In this document: one piece after another, positions 51,738 through 60,800 of the stretch
How the letters are laid out: every line of letters starts with the position of its first letter
Numbering within the stretch: the stretch's first letter is position 1
Origin: Scandinavium hiltneri
GTDB lineage: Bacteria; Pseudomonadota; Gammaproteobacteria; Enterobacterales; Enterobacteriaceae
Length of the DNA stretch: 64,000 nt
Assembly: GCF_024764835.1 (NCBI RefSeq)
Contig: NZ_JALIGE010000068.1
Span: forward strand, 1 to 64,000
Reading direction: 5' to 3'
The notes under the pieces: generated by a model
Database searches by the model: none
Seen by the model: the letters and a program-made list of their open reading frames with translations, nothing else
What the model was told of the DNA's origin: nothing
Made by a program: the position numbers and the translations under genes

Positions 51738-52739
51738 TTATTGTCGGGTTATCGCCACCGGCACGCGGGTCACCGTCGAGCTCTGGCGGCTTTCCCACAG
51801 CACGGTCAGGCCGCGTTGCAGGGCGATAAAGATGAACAGCAAAATACCGATGGCGATTTTGGTCCACCACGAACTGAGCGTGCCGTCGAAGTTGATATAG
51901 GTCTGAATCAGCCCCTGAATGCCGACGCCAAACAGCGTGCCGAGCACCGTGCCCACGCCGCCGCTGAGCAGCGTGCCGCCAATCACCACCGAGGCAATGG
52001 CATCCAGCTCCACGCCCATTCCCGCCAGTGCGTAACCGGCCTGGGTGTAAACGGAGAAGACGATCCCGGCCAGCGTAGCCAGGCCCGTCGACAGCATGTA
52101 AATGCGGATGGTGGTGCTGCGGGTGGAAATGCCCATCAGGTTGGCCGACACCGCGCTGCCGCCGATGGCGTACACCTGATTACCGAAACGCGTGCGATGA
52201 GCGACAAACATTCCCGCAATCACCACCAGCAGCATCAGCACGCCCATAGCGCTCAGGCGCCCGCCGCCGGGGATCATCCACGCCATATCTGACAGCGAAT
52301 CGTAAATAGGGTGGTTAATCGGGATCGACTCTTCTGACACCAGATAACTGACGCCACGCAGGAAGAACATCCCGGCCAGGGTGATGATAAACGCCGGGAT
52401 TTTCAGAGCGTCAATCAGCAGGCCCATAAACGCGCCGAATGCGCAGCCCATCAGCAGCACCAGTGGGAACGCCACCAGTGGTGATAATCCCCAGAAGCCG
52501 ATCGCCTTGGCGAGAAACACACCGGTAAAAGCGATCACTGAACCGACCGACAGATCGATCCCACCGGAGAGGATCACAAAGGTCATGCCGACGGCGATGA
52601 TCCCAAGAAAAGCGTTATCCGTCAGGATGTTGCAAATCACGCGTGTAGACGCGAAGCCCGGGAACTGCGTCAGGCAATAGAGATAGCCGAGGATGAACAC
52701 CCCGAGGGTTATCATCAGCGGCAAATTACGTTTTATCAT
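51738..52739 (-). CDS. yjfF: YjfF, galactofuranose ABC transporter permease
   Basis: Inner-membrane permease of 333 residues in the RbsC/AraH-type family, with eight to ten hydrophobic segments and the GGIDLSVGSVIAFTG signature. With YtfT, YtfR and YtfQ it forms the importer for galactofuranose. Its start overlaps the 3' end of ytfT by 14 bases. Last transporter gene of the set. Confidence 0.95.
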   Translation of the reverse strand: MIKRNLPLMITLGVFILGYLYCLTQFPGFASTRVICNILTDNAFLGIIAVGMTFVILSGGIDLSVGSVIAFTGVFLAKAIGFWGLSPLVAFPLVLLMGCAFGAFMGLLIDALKIPAFIITLAGMFFLRGVSYLVSEESIPINHPIYDSLSDMAWMIPGGGRLSAMGVLMLLVVIAGMFVAHRTRFGNQVYAIGGSAVSANLMGISTRSTTIRIYMLSTGLATLAGIVFSVYTQAGYALAGMGVELDAIASVVIGGTLLSGGVGTVLGTLFGVGIQGLIQTYINFDGTLSSWWTKIAIGILLFIFIALQRGLTVLWESRQSSTVTRVPVAITRQ

Positions 52740-53748
52740 GGCCGCGCACTCCTTTCAGTAAGCTGATAAAGCGCGGTGACTGGACCACCAGCACGCACAG
52801 CACCACCACCGCTTTCACCACCTGATTGAGCTCCGGCTGGAAGCCCGACAGCAAAATCCCGGTATTCATGCCCTGGATAATCAGCGCGCCAATCACCGAC
52901 AGCAGCAGGTTAAAGCGCCCGCCCATCAGCGAACCGCCGCCAATCACCACTGCCAGAATGGCGTCCAGTTCCAGCCACAGCCCGGCGTTGTTGGCATCAG
53001 CGCCGCGAATATCCGCCGCGACAATCACCCCGGCAATGGCGGCACACACGCCGCTCAAAACGTAGGTCAGCATCACCACGATGCGGGTATTCACCCCGGC
53101 GTTTTTCGCCGCGCGGATGTTAATCCCCACCGCTTCGATAAACATCCCCAGCGCCGTTTTACGTGTGAACAACCAGAAAACAACCAGCGTAATCAGCGCG
53201 ATAAGCACCGGCGTCGGAAACAGCAATAACTTGCCGCTACCAAACCAGGCGAGGGAATCCGAATCAAAGGTCACAATTTGCCCGGCGGTGATCAGCTGCG
53301 CCACGCCGCGCCCGGCCACCATTAAAATCAGCGTCGCGACAAACGGCTGGATCTTAAGAATGGCCACCAGAATGCCATTCCACAGCCCGGCCAGCACGCC
53401 CGTCGCCAGCGCCGCCAGCAGCACCATCGGCAAACTGTGCCCGGAGACTTCCATCGACGCCGCCGTAGCCCCGGCAATCGCCATCACTGCGCCGACCGAC
53501 AAGTCTATGCCGCCGGTGGCAATCACCAGCGTCATGCCGATGGCCAACAGCGCCACCGGAGCCGCGCGGTTAAGAATGTCTATCGGGCTGCCGAACAGGC
53601 GACCGTCCTGTAATACCACCTGGAAAAAATGCGGCGAAACAATGCTGTCGACCACCAATACCAGGATCAATGCCGCGATTTGCGGCATCCCCGTGGGCCA
53701 ACGGAAACGGCGTTTTGGCCGTTCAGTTTGAGGGAGAGATTGTGGCAT
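52726..53748 (-). CDS. ytfT: YtfT, galactofuranose ABC transporter permease
   Basis: Second permease of the galactofuranose importer, 340 residues, with the family motif ATGGIDLSVGAVMAIAGA and a very E. coli-like sequence (MPQSLPQTERPKRRFRWPTG at the start). The start at 53748 is preferred because GGAG lies 9 bases upstream; the frame is open ten codons further. It overlaps yjfF, and the ytfR stop lies inside its upstream leader. Confidence 0.95.
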   Translation of the reverse strand: MPQSLPQTERPKRRFRWPTGMPQIAALILVLVVDSIVSPHFFQVVLQDGRLFGSPIDILNRAAPVALLAIGMTLVIATGGIDLSVGAVMAIAGATAASMEVSGHSLPMVLLAALATGVLAGLWNGILVAILKIQPFVATLILMVAGRGVAQLITAGQIVTFDSDSLAWFGSGKLLLFPTPVLIALITLVVFWLFTRKTALGMFIEAVGINIRAAKNAGVNTRIVVMLTYVLSGVCAAIAGVIVAADIRGADANNAGLWLELDAILAVVIGGGSLMGGRFNLLLSVIGALIIQGMNTGILLSGFQPELNQVVKAVVVLCVLVVQSPRFISLLKGVRGHDKT

Positions 53749-53761
53749 CACATCGTACTCC

Positions 53762-55267
53762 TTATGCCGCAATTGCATTCATGATCGCCGGAACCGACAG
53801 CGCATCCAGCGGGATCTCTGCCACCTGTTTCCGATCGCGTAAAATAATGACCCGATCCGCATAGCCCACCAGCTCTTCCAGCTCCGACGAAATGACCAGC
53901 AGCGCGAGGCCATCGGCACACAGCGTCTCGATCAAACGAATGATCTCCGCGTGCGCGCCGACGTCGATCCCACGCGTGGGTTCGTCGAGGATCAGGAACT
54001 GCGGACGCGTCAGCAGCCAGCGTGACAGCAGGACTTTTTGCTGGTTGCCGCCGGAAAGAAACTCGATCGGCTGCTCCGCGCTGGGCGTGCGGATCCCCAG
54101 TTGGCGAATGAAGCGTTCGGCAATCTCATTTTGTTCACGACCGGGAATTGGCCGTAGCCAGCCGCGCTGGGCCTGGAGCGCCAGAATGATATTTTCTCGC
54201 ACCGAAGCGGCGGCGATGATGCCGTCGGTTTTCCTGTCTTCCGGGCAAAAACCAATGCCAAGACACGAGGCCTGATGCGGGGATCGCAGCGTTTGCGGTT
54301 TACCTTTGATTTCCGCGCTGCCGCTGTCGGACGGTCTGATGCCGAATATGACTTCTGCGGTTTCGGTGCGCCCGGAGCCGAGCAGCCCCGCCAGGCCGAC
54401 AATTTCACCAGGGCGTACCTGCAAATCGAACGGTTCAATGACGCCTTTTTTGCCGTAGCCTTTAAACGCCGCCACCGGTTTGTCACTCAGCAGCGTACGG
54501 CCCGCGCGTTGCAGGGCGTTGTTGTCCAGCTCGCGGCCGAGCATCATTTTGATCAGCTCAATTTGCGCCAATTCTTTGGTTTCTTTGCAGCCGACAAAAC
54601 TGCCGTTGCGCAGCACCGTGATGCGGTCGCTGACCTGATAAACCTGATCGAGAAAATGGGTGACGAAAATCAGGCTGACGCCCTGATCGCGCAGCTGGCG
54701 CATCAGGGTAAACAGCATTTCCACTTCCTGGGTATCAAGGCTGGCGGTCGGTTCATCAAGGATAAGCACTTTGGCCGATAAATCGATGGCACGGCAAATC
54801 GCGACGATTTGCTGCATCGCCACCGAAAAGCGGTTCAGCGGTTCGCGTACGTCGAGGGAAAAGCCGTAAGAGGCCATCAGCGCGGTGGCGCGTTTTTCCA
54901 TCTCTTTGCGTTGCAGGAAGCCGAATCGCCGTGGTTCGCGGCCAATAAACAGGTTGTCCGCCACCGACATGTTGGGCAGCAGGTTTACTTCCTGGTACAC
55001 CGTGCCGATGCCCAGCTGTTGGGCGTGGGCCGTGTTTTTTGGCGAGATAGTGTCGCCTTCCAGCCAGATAGTGCCGCGATCGGCGTGATACACACCGGTC
55101 AGCGCTTTAATGAGGGTCGATTTTCCGGCGCCGTTTTCGCCGAGAAGAGCCATGATTTCGCCGCGACGCAGGCTGAAATCCACGTTATCCAGCGCTTTCA
55201 CGCCGGGGAAAAATTTACTCAAGCCTTCCGTGCGCAAAATATCCTGGTTGTGGGTTACGTCAGTCAT
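53762..55267 (-). CDS. ytfR: YtfR, galactofuranose ABC transporter ATPase
   Basis: Double ABC ATPase of 501 residues. The first half has Walker A GENGAGKST and the Walker B region LILDEPTASLD; the second half has GLLGSGRTE as its Walker A-like loop, the signature LSGGNQQK and FLILDEPTRGID. This is the usual asymmetric RbsA/MglA-type layout, with the first signature degenerate (FSVAMQQ). The start at 55267 (MTDVTHNQDILRTEG) is chosen over an upstream frame that runs into repeat DNA. Confidence 0.95.
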   Translation of the reverse strand: MTDVTHNQDILRTEGLSKFFPGVKALDNVDFSLRRGEIMALLGENGAGKSTLIKALTGVYHADRGTIWLEGDTISPKNTAHAQQLGIGTVYQEVNLLPNMSVADNLFIGREPRRFGFLQRKEMEKRATALMASYGFSLDVREPLNRFSVAMQQIVAICRAIDLSAKVLILDEPTASLDTQEVEMLFTLMRQLRDQGVSLIFVTHFLDQVYQVSDRITVLRNGSFVGCKETKELAQIELIKMMLGRELDNNALQRAGRTLLSDKPVAAFKGYGKKGVIEPFDLQVRPGEIVGLAGLLGSGRTETAEVIFGIRPSDSGSAEIKGKPQTLRSPHQASCLGIGFCPEDRKTDGIIAAASVRENIILALQAQRGWLRPIPGREQNEIAERFIRQLGIRTPSAEQPIEFLSGGNQQKVLLSRWLLTRPQFLILDEPTRGIDVGAHAEIIRLIETLCADGLALLVISSELEELVGYADRVIILRDRKQVAEIPLDALSVPAIMNAIAA

Positions 55268-55284
55268 TATCAGTCCCCTGAAAA

Positions 55285-55475
55285 TGCCCTTCACCCCAAC
55301 CCGCTCCCGAAAAAGGAGAGGAAACACACGGTGTTAACCGGCTTCATCTCCCCTCAAGAGAAAGGGTTAGGGCGAAGGAAAACGAACTACGATGTCGACG
55401 GCACCCTCACCCCTGCCCTCTCCCCGAGGGAGAGGGAAAACGACAAACTGCGCAGAGCAGCGAGGATGAGGGGGA
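55285..55475. repeat. Two large GC-rich inverted repeats between ytfQ and ytfR
   Basis: 55285-55378: CCTTCACCCCAACCC pairs imperfectly with GGGTTAGGGCGAAGG across about 60 bases. 55402-55475: ACCCTCACCCCTGCCCTCTC pairs with the nearby GAGAGGG and with GATGAGGGGG further on. They belong to the same intergenic class as 21101-21142 and 39021-39064. They would fold into strong mRNA stems after ytfQ and may raise the binding-protein level relative to the membrane genes. Confidence 0.65.
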
Positions 55476-55482
55476 ATACAAC

Positions 55483-56439
55483 TCAATAGCCCATGTCTTT
55501 TTTCTTATCCAGCTGCGCTTGAGCGCTGTCTTTCAGGTAAAGCTGTGAGTGAGTGAGCGTCAACTTCGGCGGCATGGTGCCGTCTTTCTTGAACTTCTCG
55601 AGTGCATCAAACGCCGGGCCAGCCATATTTGGTGTCAGCTCAACATTGGCGTTGGCTTCGTCGGCCAACATTGCTTTATAGATATCCGGCACGCCGTCGA
55701 TAGAGCCAGTCAGGATATCTTTGCCCGGTTTCAGGCCCGCTTCTTTGATGGCCTGAATGGCCCCGATCGCCATATCATCGTTATGGGCGTAAACCATGCA
55801 GATGTTTTTGCCGTTGTTTTCTGCTTTGATGAAGCTTTCCATGACTTCTTTCCCTTTGCTGCGGGTAAAGTCACCGGACTGAGAACGAATGATTTTGATG
55901 TTAGGCGCTTTGGCAATCGCGTCTGCAAAGCCTTTCTTACGATCGATAGCCACGCTCGCCCCGACCGTACCCTGCAGCTCTACGACGTTACACGGTTTGC
56001 CGGCTTCAGTTTTCACCAGCCAGTCGCCAATCAGCTTGCCTTCCAGCACGTTATCAGCCGTCACGGTGGTCATGTAGAGCGACTTGTCTTTCACATCAAT
56101 GGAACGGTCGAGCAGGAATACCGGGATTTTGGCCTGTTTCGCTTCTTTCAGCACCGGCTCCCAGCCTGTTGCCACCACTGGCGCGATGAAAATCGCATCC
56201 ACGCCCTGGGCGATAAATGAACGTACTGCCTTGATTTGGTTCTCTTGTTTTTGCTGACCGTCAGCAATTTTCAGGGTGATGCCGCGTTTTTCAGCCTCAC
56301 TCTTCGCCACGCTGGTTTCAGCAGCACGCCAGCCGGATTCCGACCCGACCTGTGAAAATCCTACGGTTAAAGGGGCAGCCATCGCCATAGACGACATGGC
56401 TGCAGAAACAGCCGAGACAAGAAGTAAGCGCTTCCACAT
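55483..56439 (-). CDS. ytfQ: YtfQ, galactofuranose-binding periplasmic protein
   Basis: Periplasmic sugar-binding protein of 318 residues, E. coli length. The signal peptide is MWKRLLLVSAVSAAMSSMAMA (cut near residue 21), and the mature part has the two-lobed RbsB/MglB fold (DGQQKQENQIKAVRSFIAQG, VDAIFIAP, YAHNDDMAIGA, GSIDGVPDIYKAM). It captures galactofuranose for YtfRT-YjfF. First gene of the operon; regulatory sites lie in the 5' region shared with ppa. Confidence 0.96.
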   Translation of the reverse strand: MWKRLLLVSAVSAAMSSMAMAAPLTVGFSQVGSESGWRAAETSVAKSEAEKRGITLKIADGQQKQENQIKAVRSFIAQGVDAIFIAPVVATGWEPVLKEAKQAKIPVFLLDRSIDVKDKSLYMTTVTADNVLEGKLIGDWLVKTEAGKPCNVVELQGTVGASVAIDRKKGFADAIAKAPNIKIIRSQSGDFTRSKGKEVMESFIKAENNGKNICMVYAHNDDMAIGAIQAIKEAGLKPGKDILTGSIDGVPDIYKAMLADEANANVELTPNMAGPAFDALEKFKKDGTMPPKLTLTHSQLYLKDSAQAQLDKKKDMGY

Positions 56440-56461
56440 AAACGTATCCTCTTCGGGTTAT

Positions 56462-56585
56462 TATCTGTTTATCCGTCATATTTCGAGCTGCATGTGCGTT
56501 GACCGCACTCCCTCACCCCAGTCACTTACTTTCGTAAGATCCTGGGCTTCACTCACTCGCCCCCTTCCTGCAACTCGAACTATTT
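56462..56585. repeat. ERIC-like element upstream of ytfQ
   Basis: TCATATTTCGAGCTGCATGT at one end, the core CCAGTCACTTACTTTCGTAA followed by GATCCTGGG in the middle, and CTTCCTGCAACTCGAACT at the other end match the ERIC layout in reverse orientation; length near 124 bases. Confidence 0.8.
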
Positions 56586-56630
56586 AGGGTAGAAAATAGT
56601 CATCTGCCGAAAAACTATAGACAATGGGAA

Positions 56631-56695
56631 ATGTAACGTGATGCGTTACATCACACTTCCAAAAAGAGAAAGTGTGATTTGTAAGCGCTTCCACA
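56631..56695. promoter_or_regulatory. Nested dyads and LacI-type operator before ytfQ
   Basis: ATGTAAC-N7-GTTACAT (56631-56651), GTGATG-N5-CATCAC inside the same stretch, TCACACTT-N11-AAGTGTGA (56651-56677), then GTAAGCGCTTCC (56681-56692), which is palindromic apart from one pair. Such a nest just upstream of a poor -35 suggests an activator plus a GalR/LacI-type repressor. Confidence 0.6.
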
Positions 56696-56856
56696 AAGTT
56701 ATTCATGAAGTGGCTGGGTTTATGGATTTATCGCCTGGTTAAAGGCTCTGAAAAACGGTCCGAAGGCCTTCTGCGGCAGAAAAGAAGCGGAGACATTTAA
56801 CTTGAGTTGGCTATAATACCGGGCACTTGAATGACACCAGATTAAAGGAAAAAGAC

Positions 56857-57384
56857 ATGAGCTTACTCAACGTCCCTGCGGGCAAAGACTTGCCAGAAGA
56901 CATCTACGTTGTTATCGAAATCCCAGCCAACGCTGACCCTATCAAATATGAAATTGATAAAGACACCGGCGCGCTGTTCGTTGACCGTTTCATGTCTACC
57001 GCGATGTTCTATCCGTGCAACTACGGTTACATCAACCACACCCTGTCTCTGGACGGTGACCCGGTTGACGTTCTGGTCCCAACGCCATACCCACTGCAGC
57101 CGGGTTCTGTGATCCGTTGCCGTCCAGTTGGCGTTCTGAAAATGACCGACGAAGCCGGTGAAGATGCGAAACTGGTTGCGGTACCGCACACCAAACTGAG
57201 CAAAGAATACGATCACATCAAAGATGTGAACGACCTGCCAGAACTGCTGAAAGCGCAGATCTCCCACTTCTTCGAGCAGTACAAAGCGCTCGAGAAAGGC
57301 AAATGGGTTAAAGTTGAAGGCTGGGATAACGCTGAAGCTGCGAAAGCAGAAATCATCGCCTCCTTCGAACGCGCTAAGAAGTAA
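56857..57384 (+). CDS. ppa: Inorganic pyrophosphatase
   Basis: Hexameric type I pyrophosphatase of 175 residues, the enteric length; it hydrolyses pyrophosphate from biosynthesis and is essential in E. coli. The Mg-binding motif DGDPVDVLV (about 66-74) and the N-terminal YEIDKDTGALFVDRF are conserved. The start at 56857 (MSLLNVPAGKDLPED) follows AAAGGAAAAAG. Monocistronic with its own terminator. Confidence 0.98.
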   Translation: MSLLNVPAGKDLPEDIYVVIEIPANADPIKYEIDKDTGALFVDRFMSTAMFYPCNYGYINHTLSLDGDPVDVLVPTPYPLQPGSVIRCRPVGVLKMTDEAGEDAKLVAVPHTKLSKEYDHIKDVNDLPELLKAQISHFFEQYKALEKGKWVKVEGWDNAEAAKAEIIASFERAKK

Positions 57385-57401
57385 TTCTTACCGTCGTGAA
57401 G

Positions 57402-57427
57402 AACACCGCCTACGGGCGGTGTTTTTG
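57402..57427 (+). terminator. Terminator of ppa
   Basis: AACACCGCC, loop TACG, GGCGGTGTT, followed by TTTGTTTG: a standard intrinsic terminator about 17 bases after the ppa stop. Confidence 0.9.
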
Positions 57428-57492
57428 TTTGTACGGTACAGAGAAGAGATGAAAATGCAGAAAATGACGCAGGAATTTCTTCAGAAGCGTGC

Positions 57493-57522
57493 AAAAAATA
57501 ACGCCACCCGAGGGTGGCGTTA
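57493..57522 (-). terminator. Terminator of the tamAB-ytfP unit
   Basis: On the minus strand AACGCCACCC, a short loop, GGGTGGCGTT, followed by ATTTTTTG, only a few bases after the ytfP stop codon. A clear intrinsic terminator. Confidence 0.9.
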
Positions 57523-57527
57523 TCCAT

Positions 57528-57872
57528 TCAGAACTTATCTTTGTCCAGCCAGTTGCCGGTTTCTATACGAATGAATCCGGTCACCGGACGCTGGTAGACG
57601 TACATCCACGCGCTACCGTACGGGGTCTGGATTAAATGGCGTGCGTACTCACCGCCTTTGGTGCGCAGCGCGTCGAGCTCGGCGAGCGTCGAGGCGTCGA
57701 TACGATACACTTCACCCGCTACCGTCCCGTCGCCGGGTACAGCGCCTGGATAGTGGCCCAGGCTGTAGAGCTGATAGTTATCGACACTATGATCACCCAG
57801 CCACTGAGCGTTGGTCATCCAGTGGCTGTTGCCTTGTTTGCGCCGTAAACTGCCGTAAACAAATATTCGCAT
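57528..57872 (-). CDS. ytfP: YtfP, gamma-glutamylcyclotransferase-like protein
   Basis: Small protein of 114 residues with the gamma-glutamylcyclotransferase (GGCT/AIG2-like) fold; the substrate loop is VYGSLRRKQGNSHWM at the start, and the glutamate near GGEYARHLI may be catalytic. Activity in bacteria is not well established. It starts two bases after the tamB stop, the conserved tamA-tamB-ytfP order. Confidence 0.93.
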   Translation of the reverse strand: MRIFVYGSLRRKQGNSHWMTNAQWLGDHSVDNYQLYSLGHYPGAVPGDGTVAGEVYRIDASTLAELDALRTKGGEYARHLIQTPYGSAWMYVYQRPVTGFIRIETGNWLDKDKF

Positions 57873-57874
57873 TG

Positions 57875-60800
57875 CTAAAACTCAAACTGATAGAGCAGAT
57901 CAAGTGCCTGGTCTATGCCTGACACCGCTTCAAGATAAAGCTTGGGCATTAGGCGATAGCGTAACGTGAGTGTTGCCAGAGAGTCAAAAATTCCCACACC
58001 ATATTTTACCTGCAGACCTGGCGCGATATAGCCGCTGACCACCACCTGAGAGGAATCCCCTACTCCGGCGGTATCCAGAGCCAGATTGCTGACGCCAAAG
58101 GTCTCGCCGATTTTACCCACAATCTGCCCACTTTGTGCAACCCCCAGGCCAACCAGCGCGGACGTCATTGCGGCGCCGTCACCCTGTTGGCTGTCGAGCC
58201 CCTGTCCGCGTAACAGGTATGAGAGCGCGGCCTGTTGGGACATCGCCGGGTCAGAGAAGATTTCGGCCTTCGGCTGGTCTGCCATTCCGGTCACGCGCAC
58301 CCCGGCAGTCACGTTGTCTTCGGTGGCCTCAGGGTTACGAATAGCTTCAATATTCAGCATAGGCTGATCCGGCGGCCCTGAGAACAACAAGATCCCTTTG
58401 CGCACGATCAGGTCCTGGCCGTAGGCGTGGAAACGGCCTTCCGGAATGTTGATCTGCCCGTTGAGGCCCAGACCGTGGCTGTCCTGCGCCACTTTCAGGT
58501 CACCGGTCAGACGCGCCTTCAGACCAAACGCATCAAGACGCACATTATTGCCGACGTGGATCGTCAGGTTGCTGTTGATAGGGATCCCGGCAGACTTCGG
58601 ATTCACCGGCTTGAGATCTTTATCGAGCATCACTTCGTCGCTGGACACACCTACGGCGCTTTCCGGCACGTCATGAACCACGATGCGCGCCCACGGTACG
58701 TCTACGTTACCGTCGAGCGTAAACAGGCTTGGCGTGGCGGTAAAGACCACGTCCGGCGATACATCAAGGCGCACCATCGGCGGCACGGTGATGCGCACCC
58801 GGCTGCCTTTCGCCGCCACCTGCGCACGCCAGTTGTCGATTTGCGTCCAGTCGGCGTTACCACTGAGGCTAATCTGCCCTTGCTTCGTAGCAATCACGCC
58901 GTCCAGCGTCGAGCGCGTGCCGTTGAAGTTCATCGCCACCCGGCTCGGCTGCATGTCGAACGGCATAAAGTTACCGTCGATATCCAGTCCGGTGAGCTGC
59001 AATTGGCCGAACAGCTGCGGGCTTTGCAGGTCGCCGCCCAAACGCAGATTCGCATTCAGGGTACCCGCGGCTTTTTCACCGCGCGCGAAGACAGGGTTAA
59101 TCATCGCCAGCGAGAAGTTGCGGATATTGACGTTACCGCCGAGATTGCGCCGCCCTTGCGGGTCGGTGATGTCAATCTGACCGTCGAGCTGGCCGTTGTT
59201 AGTCAGGCGAATCGTCCAGCCCAGCTGCGCGCGGTTGTTGTGCAAATCAGCATTCAGGTTTAGCGTATCGAAGGCCACCGGCAGCGCCGCGTCGTTCACC
59301 GTTTGGGTGACCTTCACATTGCGCCCGGACAGGCTCACTTTGCCCTGCGGCAGCCCTTCTTTAGTGGTATCCCAGCTGACGTCGGCGTTGCCCGTGAACA
59401 CACCGCTGGCCTGCGTGGCGTCTGGCATAAACGGTTTAAGCATTGCCAGGTCGAAGCGGTTGAGATTCACCACCGCGTGTCCGGCTGCACCGGCATCAAT
59501 GGTTTGCGGCACGCACAGTTCGGCGTTCGTGTTGGTCCAGCAGTGTGGCCCGATGCTGATTTTCTGTTCCTGATTGCGGTAATCGAGTGCAATCGCCCGC
59601 GAGAGCGACACCGGGCCGACCGGCGTCTGGAAGCGTGTATTGCTCAGCGTGCCTTTCCAGCGTTGCTCTTTCCTGTCGAAGCTGCCCGCCAGTTCAAGCT
59701 GACCGGAAACAGGATCGCCCTCCATTTTGAGCTCCAGCGTGTGCTGCTTTTCATCACCTTTGGCGGTGAGCAGCACCTGGCTGATGTTCACGCCCGGCTG
59801 CGCGATGCCATTCACGCGCACGTCGAGGTTACCGCCAATCTGGTCCGTCGATTTTACATCGCCTTTAATGGTGGCCTGGGCGATGGAAAGCACCTGCCAG
59901 CGCAGGTTGCGGGCGGTAATATCTGCCTGCAGCTGTGGCGCATCAATGGTGCCACGCACGTTCAGTAATCCTTTCGCCGTACCGCCAAGTCCTGGCAGCG
60001 CGTTATCCAGCCCTGGCGCGTCGATGGTGGCATCAAGATTCAAATCTTTCACCCCCAGTTCGCCTTTCACGTCAGCGCTGTTACGCCCCAGTTCAAGGTG
60101 CAGGCCGGGAATTTTCCATTGCAGATAGCTGTTACCGGAAAGCTTACCGTCGACGTTGACCTTGTTCTGCTTCACGTTGCCGGTGAGTTTCAGTTCCGGT
60201 ACGTCGACCTGCCAGCTGCCGCCGTACAGGCTGCCACTGGTTTTAATCAGACCGTTCAGCTTCGCTGGCCAGTCCGGCACTTCTTTGGCGGTGTTGATGC
60301 CGTCAAGCTTCAGCTCGCCGCGCCAGCTGATCGCCTGCTGCCAGTCTAGCAGTGCCTTCAACTCGGTTTTCCCTTCCAGCGCCGCGATGGTCAGCTTGTC
60401 GAGATTGACCTGCTGCTCGTTACCCTTCGCGTCCAGGGTAATCGTGGCTGGCGGTAGATCTTGCCCTTTTACCGCCGTCGCGAACGACAGCGTATAGTCG
60501 GTCATCTTGCCACTAAGCTTGAGTTTTACGTTGTCGGCCTGATATTGCTTTTCGCCGGTAAACGGCCAGTAAAGCTGTTTGCTGAGCACCTCGAGATTCA
60601 ACGGTAGCCCGGCTTCGGCCAGTTGCGCCTGAGCCCGAATGCCCACGTCCACCGGCCCGGAAAGATTGATCCCGACGTCGAGCTGCTTACGCACGTCGCC
60701 GCCAATCTTCATTTTGATTTTTTCGCCCTTCACCGGGTCGATATTCAGGGTACTGTTGAGGGTTAAATCCACCGGCCAGTCATCCTGCAACTTCGCAGTA

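Larger units (their letters stand above)
56440..56856. promoter_or_regulatory. Divergent ytfQ / ppa control region
   Basis: 417 bases without a gene. From left to right: an ERIC-like element (56462-56585), a candidate ytfQ -10 TATAGT (56614-56619, minus), nested inverted repeats (56631-56677), a LacI-type half-palindrome GTAAGCGCTTCCACA (56681-56695), and the ppa -10 TATAAT (56812-56817). AAGGAAAAAG at 56845-56854 is the ppa ribosome-binding site. Confidence 0.7.

Noticed and set aside
56636..56656. A CRP site in the ytfQ/ppa spacer
   Set aside because: GTGATG-N5-CATCAC is a perfect dyad, but the GTGA and TCAC halves are nine bases apart rather than six, so it does not fit CRP.
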